Assembly: GCF_030269925.1 (NCBI RefSeq)
Contig: NC_085130.1
Span: 8,506,501 to 8,570,500 of the forward strand
DNA length: 64,000 nucleotides
Source of the DNA: Bombyx mori
Lineage: Eukaryota > Arthropoda > Insecta > Lepidoptera > Bombycidae
Direction of reading: 5' to 3'
Position 1 is the first letter of the stretch; each line of letters opens with the position of its first letter. The notes under the pieces are model-generated. The model was not told the DNA's origin. It saw nothing but the letters and a program-made list of their open reading frames with translations, and made no database searches. Shown here piece by piece: positions 12,801-21,800 of the stretch. The position numbers were made by a program, and so were the translations under genes.

Positions 12801-15800
12801 GCTAGTCAAACAAGGGTGGTGTAGGGAGTGCTGTGGTAGATACAGTCCAAATAAAATAGCTCTGAGATGAGAACCAGTAACCAGTAGTAAAGATACTGGC
12901 TCCGAATAAATATCGAAAGCAGACTCCCAATAAAGTGCTCCCTGAAATTTAACCGCTTCCATTAGGCTCCTTAACTGCCAAAAATTTGTAATAAAATGTA
13001 GTGATGAGTTTTAAAAATATCTATCCAAACTCTGCGTCTAATGAGATTTAAAAAATTATGAAAAGCAATCTTTAAATTTCTTGTATCTCTTACTAGTGGT
13101 AGGACTTCTTCTGAGTCCGCATGGGTAGGTACCACCATCCTGCCTATTTCAGCCGTGAATCAAGCCATTTGTAGAAACTGAGACCTGAGAACTGATGTTT
13201 CAATGTGAACGACGTACATTGTTGATGTCTATGGGCACCGGTTACTACTCAAAACCATCATAAGCTCGTTCAACCATCTAAACAATAAAGAAAATATTTA
13301 AGCACTATTATAAAACAATAATTAGCAGGTCGTCATGTTAAACAATATGATCTAATCTGTCTACACCATAAACATTTAAGATATTTTCGATTATTTCCAC
13401 GCTGCTAAAGACTTAATCCACTCATCGGTACAGAGCTCAGAAGAATACTCATACCACGTTCCTGGGGTATTCATAATTGTTGGCACGATTATTGGCACTG
13501 CACTTATTCTGCTCAATGTACTAATGGTTGGGTTATGTCTTCATAAAAGGACAAACAAAAGGATTAGAGGTTTGGACATAATATAACTTAAGTCTGTCAA
13601 TTCGGTTAGTTCTAAAGATTGCAATTAAAGCATTTGTAATTGAGAGCATCGGGAATTATCTATTTTCATTCTCAAAGTTGTTTTCTTTTTTGACAAAAAT
13701 CAAATTGTCGTCTTTGTAACTAACTTACTACGATTAATTTCGCTAATTACTTAGGCTAGATAAAGGATAAATTTCCCAAGAGATGCTGTTAAAAAGCTTT
13801 GAAAATATTAACCATAAATCTGTTAAATATTAGTCATTTCGATCCTCAAATCTACTTCACTCCTAATATACGATCTTGTATATCGAAATTAACGTGGTAG
13901 CGATAGCATCTCCTCGAGAAATATATCCATCCAAAAAGCTACTTTATTTTCATTTGCTATAAGTCCTTTTCTTTTTTTTTTCTCCCTCCCAAAAGCTTCT
14001 TCGGAAGTAGGCGAACTGAGTACGGTATCCACTGAATACGTAGAGACACCTGACATATCCAAGCCTGTCATTGTTTACGTGTCTCTAACAGGAGCCGTCT
14101 TAGTATTGATAAATGTCGCATTGATTGCTTGTTTCGTTTGGAAGCGACGCTTGAGACGCATCAAAGGTATTTGTTATTTTTATACCCTCTCTCTCTCTTT
14201 TTTTCTCTTAGCAGGATCTTGGTTATTAATATTAGCTCGTTTTACCTGTATCAATACCATGCTAATTAACTATCATTTCATGAAGTCTTCGTGGCCCAAA
14301 GGATAAGACGTCCCGTGCATTCGTGTTGAGCGATGCATCGGTGTTCAAATCCCAGGCGGGTGTACCAATTTTTCTAATGAAATACGTACTCAACAAATGT
14401 TCACGATTGACTTCCACGGTGAAGGAATAACATCTTGTAATAAAAATCAAACCCGCAAAATTATAATTTGCGTGATTACTGGTGGTAGGACCTCTTGTGA
14501 GTCCGCGCGGGTAGGTACCACCGCCCTGCCTATTTCTGCCGTGAAGCAATAATGCGTTTCGGTTTGAAGGGTGGGGCAGCCGTTGTAACAATACTTGAGA
14601 CCTTAGAACTTATATCTCAAGGTGGGTGGCGCATTTACGTTGTATATGTCTATGGGCTTCAGTAACCACTTAACACCGGGTTGGCTGTGAGCTCGTCCAC
14701 CAATCAAAGCAATAAAAAAAAAAAGTGTGTGTGTCCGCTCCGACGCACGACTGGAGTTTACTGGATATAAAAAATTAAACGAAACAATACGAGAAATAGT
14801 TCTATATTACGACAACACGATACACTACAGATTATTAACAAATTAACGAGACACAAAACAAACGACTAACAAATATATGAAAATACAATAATGAGAGAAA
14901 CGCGCGATCAGTACGAGGCTTTGTGGCGGACTGCCGGCGCAGCAGCCCGGCGTCACCTGCGATAACGCATTTCGTGTGACATGCGCAATCAGGCGCATAA
15001 CGCATTTCGTGTGACATGCTAGTACGATTTTGGTCCCCATAATTTTCATACCCCGGGCCTATATATGTAAATCGATTCTAAAGGAGTAAACTCCAAAAAA
15101 TTGAAAATTCTACAAAATTATTTGGGGTATTATGGTCGGATGATTTTCGGGTAAAATATTGCAATTTTAATGTGCTTCCAAAAAACGCTTGTTCGCGTAT
15201 ATTAAGCCTTAGCCTTAATATAAATTAGATTCAAAATTACTTGACTCGTAAACAAGGTTGTTTCTTGATTATGTTTAAAACAAAATTAAGAATATGGGTT
15301 CAAAATCGAAACGAATTTAACCAAGATGCTGCTATTTGTATTTGTATTTTTTTCTACATTGCGTAATTCATCAAAGCTATTGATTTAGTAGTGGTATGGT
15401 AAATGTAGTTAGTATTATAGTCCTAAATATAATTGTTTTTCTGTTACTTTGGCAATCCATGAAACAAATATCCCTAATAAGACCGTGGTTACCAAATTAC
15501 TTAAAGCTCATGATTGGCGACTCAACCCAATTTATGTATATATATTTGGATTGCTAAAACACATTTGACTTTATGTCACATTAGTTAATAGAAAATTACC
15601 TCAGTAAAATCACAAAGCTCAGTCTAAGTTCAACTGTAAGCACTGTTATAGTGTGCGCGGAACTAGTTGGCCGCGCCTTAGGTGGCGGGGTGAGGGATGA
15701 CGGGGCGGGCTGCCTACTACTTGCAACGCACATGAGATTAGACAGTGATGATCAATCTCGAGATATCGTGAACAATAATTGTTCAATTATTGAAAAGAAT

Positions 15801-18800
15801 AAATATAAAACATATTATGAACTTTTAGAAGTTTATATTGTACCTATCTAATTAAATTTGTAATTAATATTAAATTAACCAAAAACAAACTAAGTTTATG
15901 ACTAATTGAAGTACATTAATATAAGAAGAAATATAATAAGAATTAAGTATATGATATGAAAGTTTTTTTAAAAAAAGGTAAGCATTTGAAATAAGATTTC
16001 CTTAGATTGTCTTTTATCTGTTACTAGTGACCCGGCAGACTTTGTAGTGCCTCAATCGATAAATAAAAGACCTAAACATTTGTTAAAAATAAACTTAAAA
16101 TAAACAAAAGTAATCCGTCCAACGGGAGATACATAAAAGGAAAAACATAATTGTTATCTTTATTTAATTCCGAGCATTTTCATATTTATCTACCTTTTAA
16201 ACCTTCTATGGATTTCGACAAATAATTCAAGACCAAAATTAGCCAAATCGGTCCAGCCGTTCTGCCATGAATACCATGCGTGACAGCAAGCACCCCCGCT
16301 CCGTCCCGCCGCTCACATACTTAAGGCGCGGCCAACTAGATCCGCGTGCACAATATCTGAGGAACTAATGTGATCCTTACCGGTGTTGCCACAGAACAAG
16401 CCGGCCAAGCTTCCAAATCAGCCACAATAGAGATGTACGCTCCGTCGTCATACAACGACACCATGACCGGAGAAACCCTCAGCTCCGTCTCTGAGAAATC
16501 CGAGACTTACTCCCAGGACGACGGCGATGAGAGGCACCCTCCGCCGATCCCGGAGGTGCCGTCTATACACAATAGGCACATGCTTAGTCAGGTCAGTACT
16601 GGTTGTTTTCCTACACCCTTATTTATATATTTAACGGGTAGGTAAGGGGTTAATGTAAATCCATATAGTGCCATTAGATATTGCCCTTTTGTTATTTTTT
16701 TAGAAAGGGTGGTTAGGCGTTGTAAATTATAATTTGAAATTTGGACCTCATGTGTGAACTCTGGTGTCCATTTAACAACAGATCGGTTTTGGAAAGCACA
16801 GGCAACGGATATTTTAAGAATGACCAAAAACTGGTCAAGTCTTATTATATGTACCACCTTGTGGTTACTTTATTCATAAATGTTAATCGTGTAATCTCTT
16901 GCAGACAACTGATGCGTACCTAATGGAAGATCAGGGTCTAGTGATCCCACCACCCTTGGATTACCCCCCGCCGAACTACGCAGTGTACGACGGCGACCAC
17001 TCCAGGACCCTGCCCCACCCTCACAGGCACAAGGACATGAGTGGACACAGCACGCTGGGCAGAAGCGCTGGTGAGTTCTACCGAAGAATTACAGTTCCAG
17101 TATCACAATTAGTGGTGACGACTCTGGGCAACTCGTTTGGTAGAGGCGTTGAGAAGTCCCAATACGACCCTAAGACCACTTTCACTTACCAGACCTCAAA
17201 GGTACAGTAAAGATGGACTAAAGTCATATCTCCGTTTAAAACAAGACTGAGCCAGAATGAGTCATACTTGAGCCAATGGTTCGAGAACTTTTTACTCCAC
17301 TTATCTTGTTTATTGTTGGTGCATCACTTTTTATTTTGAAGGTTTCGTGACCATTTCACCTTGAAACCGAGTCTTTATATATCTCTTTATATTTTTTTAT
17401 AATGTGAAAAATGATTTGAAAGGAAATAAAATGCAATTAATTTATTTGAGACTTTAATCAATTAGAATTCAATTAAATGAAACGAACAATACAGTTGATA
17501 TTTCGTTCCCATATATGTACCTCAGAGCTAGCGATGGCATTCAAGCCCACTGAGTTTCCGATCCGGTGGTAGATTCTGCGAAGCACGGCTCTTACTAGGG
17601 TTCGTGTTAGCATCGTCGTCAGGCTTGAGCCCCGTGAGCTCACCTACTAGTTAAGGTTACGCTGAAATAGCCTCTCAAGTCTATCAGCATAGGTAGGAAA
17701 AAAAAATGGCATTCACCTTGGGATAGGACACTGGTAGATTGTGCACTCCTAGGCCCATTTACAGCTAAAATAGAGAGATTTCTGTATGTTCATCTGTAGG
17801 TAAGCCGAATTACGTACCGGCTCCAAGTCCGATGCCGCCGCTGGATGGCTCCTACTACAACATGTCCTCGGACAGGTACCTGTCGTACCCACCACTCATC
17901 GGGGAGTATCTACAGCAGGTAAGCCAGTCACCACCACACCGCAGCACCCTGCCTACGAGAAGCTGTCTATAATCATATTACTTCTGCTTTGATTGCACTG
18001 GTGGTAGGACCTCTTGTGAGTCCGCGCGGGTAGGTACCACCATTCTGCCTATTTCTGCCGTGAAGCAGTAATGCGTTTCGGTTTGAAGGATGGGGCAGCC
18101 GTTGTAACTATACTTGAGAGCTTAGAACTTATATCTCAAGGTGGGTGGTGCATTTACGTCGTAGATGTCTATGGGCTCCAGTAACCACTCAACACCGGGT
18201 GGACTGTGAGCTCGTCCACCCATCTAAGCAATAAAAAAATTACAAAAGAAATATTTATATAAAAAAATGCGAATTGATGCTGGCGCCCTGTTGTTGTAAA
18301 AAACCAGCATCACTGACCCTCGAGAGCAGGGGACGCCATGCACATCAAAGTTATCGAATCTGAAATTTTAAAGATAGCACTTAATAAAAATGAAATTTCC
18401 AGTTTAAAGGTTTAAAATAAAGCATCATGATTAACACCACATTAACACGTTGACTGCCGTGTAGGTCAGCGGTGCCCTACATGGGGGACTAAAGTAATTA
18501 TGTCGATTTCTGCCTTCGATCTTCTTACAAAGGCGCCGGAATATCTAGTAGACTCTAGGAAAGACGAATTCGAAGATACTAAGATACATACATTAAAAAC
18601 AAAAAAGACAAAGTTAGGCAATTCCGGTGCTCACTAACAGAATTCGACATAAATTCTTCAGTGCACCACGTAGGGCACCAGTGACCTACATGGCAGTCAA
18701 AGGGTTAATCCCACCAAATATACTTTTGGATTTACAACTTAATGTTCAAGCCAATGAGCTGATGCAAGGCTAATATCAAATTGCCATTAGATGAGTTTTA

Positions 18801-21800
18801 TTACTTTAGTCGTAAAACTTTATTTCGTGTAGCAAGCCGGTCGCACCCCGACCCCTCCCCAGCAGTACGGAGCGCAGCCTCTGACGAAACCTCATCTGAT
18901 GAACGGAACTGTGACAGGAGGATCGCCCTCGCACATGCCGAGTCCTCCTCACAATTATGGGCTTGACGGTCAGTGGCCACTCGTTAATACTTTATATATT
19001 ATATATATATATCATCATCATTATCCGGCCCTTCTCCCAGTCACCTGGGGTCGGCGCAACATGTTTTCTCATTCCATATTCTTCTATCATATACCATTTC
19101 TTCGCTCACTCCCCTCTTACCCACATCGTCTTTCACGCAATCCATCCATTTCTTCTTAGGTCTACCTCTTCCTCTATATCCTTCCACATTCATAGTTAAC
19201 ATTTTCATACCAACTTCATAACAACATTTTCAATCATTATATATTTATATACTTTTGCTTTACATGACGGTGCAATAACAATTGTGTGTAATTATGTGTA
19301 TGTATGTATTTTATTATTTTATACATAGGTATATTAAATTGTAGTATGTTTATTTATGCATACAAAGTCATATGTAATCTATATAAGTACCTATATTTAA
19401 CATTATGTGTATTCTATAATAATGAGATGTTATTTTAAGGAAGATTTTTGTTTTGATTTTGTTCTTTTTTTGTTTTTGTTTTTTGTTGTTGTTTGTTATT
19501 CTTCTGTCAATGCACCTACCATGCATTATCTCTGCACCACCCTATGGTCGGCTGGAAGAGAATGCCCATGGCATTAAGTCCGCCTGTGTACAAGTTTTGT
19601 TTTGTGCATAAAGTATAAATAAATAAATAATACCAACTATCTGTATGGTATTATTATTAGCTATCTAGTATGGTAACTACTATGGTAAAATAGAAAAGTT
19701 GCTGGACCACACTGGATTTATGTCGCCAGAGACAAAACAAAATGGAAATCTTTGGAGGAGGCCTTTACCTGAGAGGGGTCCATGCATAATATAACATAAT
19801 TACACTAAAAAAAATGTAATTGCATGAAATAAAGGGCTTTTTTATTTTTATATGGTAAACCAGGTGACGAGTTGGTGGTAGCTGGTAATTATCTCTGATG
19901 GATATTGGCAATGTCAAAGATATTCTCAGTCCAATGTTCATCCAAAATAAGTATTTTTAAAACCTCATTAGAAAAAGGGATTTGGGAAAAGACGTTTAAT
20001 AAATTGAGATATTCTATAAACCGAATTATCGATCATCGAATCATGTCTGATGCTATTGTAGTTTTTGACATAAATTTTCCTATTGATTATAAGTTATCGT
20101 GAATAAAACTTGTAATATTGAAATCTAGAACGGTTTCTACTTATATATTTATTAGTGGTGGTGCGTATTGTAAGCTTTATCACTGGTGGTAGAACCTCTT
20201 GGGAGTCCGCGCGAGTAGGTACCACCACCCCGCCTATTTCCGCCGTGAAACAGTAATGCGTTTCGGTTCGAAGGGTGGGGTAGCCGTTGTAACTATACTG
20301 AGATCTTAGAACTTCTATCTCGAGGTGGGTGGCGCATTTACGTTGTAGATGTCTATGGGCTCCAGTAACCACTTAACACCAGGTGGGCTGTGAGCTCATC
20401 TGCCTATAAGGCAATAAAAAAAAAAAGATCCGGCGAGAAACTCAGTGGGCTGTAGATCATCATCTAAATCCAAAACGCGTCTTTTAGTAACGGATTTATC
20501 GTTCAGTAGCAGCTGTTACAACGGACCATAAAGATTATTAATATAAATTAAAATACTAACAGAACTACAGTATCTATAGATCGTCAGTCGGCGGGCGGCA
20601 CTCTGAGGCGGCAGCGGCTCGACAAGATGGCGGCGGTCCCCCCTCCTGACGTCACCGTGCTGCACCCGGGGAACTGCGCGCAGGTACGGCCCGAGACCCC
20701 ATCCTTACAACTCAGCTCACATCGGACGAGTCCAAGGAGCTATTAGTCCTCACCTCCCAGAGCTCATAGACATCGCAACGTACGCACTTCGTACTATGAG
20801 GTCTGCTATGTAACTATACTGAGATATTAGAACTTGTATCTCAGGGTGGGTTTACGTTGTAGATGTCTGTGGGCTCCAGTAACCGCTTAACACCAAATGG
20901 GCTGTGAGCTCGTCCACCCGTCTAGGCAATAAAAAATAAGGAATTTTTGATTTATGAGAGCTGATTTGCTTTGATGTGAAACCCATAAAGTTGCAAGTAA
21001 AACTGATTTCTGGCGATATGATAGTGTATACATTTATAAGCATAGCCATTATGTAGTACATGGTTTGTAGGGTGTGGCGACGCGTCGGCATGGTCAAACG
21101 ACTGTTTCTTAGTATTCATTTTTAATTTTTTATTATGCCACAATATGAGTTTCATGTCGTAAACTATCCCTTTATACATCTATAAATGTACAAAATAATA
21201 TCAATGCTTCTGATGCATCTGTCAGCCTTCACGCGGTGACTGTTTTTATTACGCTTTTATTAGCTTCAGACGTATGTATGTTTGTAACGGAATCTTTGAA
21301 AATGATTTTGACACCCTTCAAAACGTTGGATTAACTCGAAACTTGGTATACTTATTAAGGACCGATGACAATTCAATATTAAAAAAATTTTAAAAATTGA
21401 AATTCAACTAAAGAATGAAAAATAAATGCGTAAATTAATAAGTAAAATAAAAATAAAATTCAGGATATTATCAAAATAACCCTCCTACTCATATCTGTTC
21501 ATAAAATATTTATAACTACTGATACCATGCACCCCACGCTTTTTTTACAATAAAATCATTTTTTCTTACACTATTTTTAATTCAAATTTATTAAAATTTA
21601 TTTTCTATTTTTTAGTTGAATTTTCTATAAAAGCGTATTTTGTTAGATTTTTAAACTATCATTTATTTTTAAATTCAGATTTAAACAAGCCCTCGTTTTC
21701 AGCACCAGATATCCCAGACGCCGTCTACGAAACAGCCGCAGTCGATCCTCAAGGACCCGTCGAGGCACAAGTACGGGCACCCCTACGGGAGTCCCGTCTC

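Noticed and set aside
14285..14350. tRNA gene-like A and B boxes
   Set aside because: They form the head of a Bm1 SINE; the cloverleaf is not intact and a SINE body follows. The same applies at 31797, 41624, 44600, 51376 and 56600.
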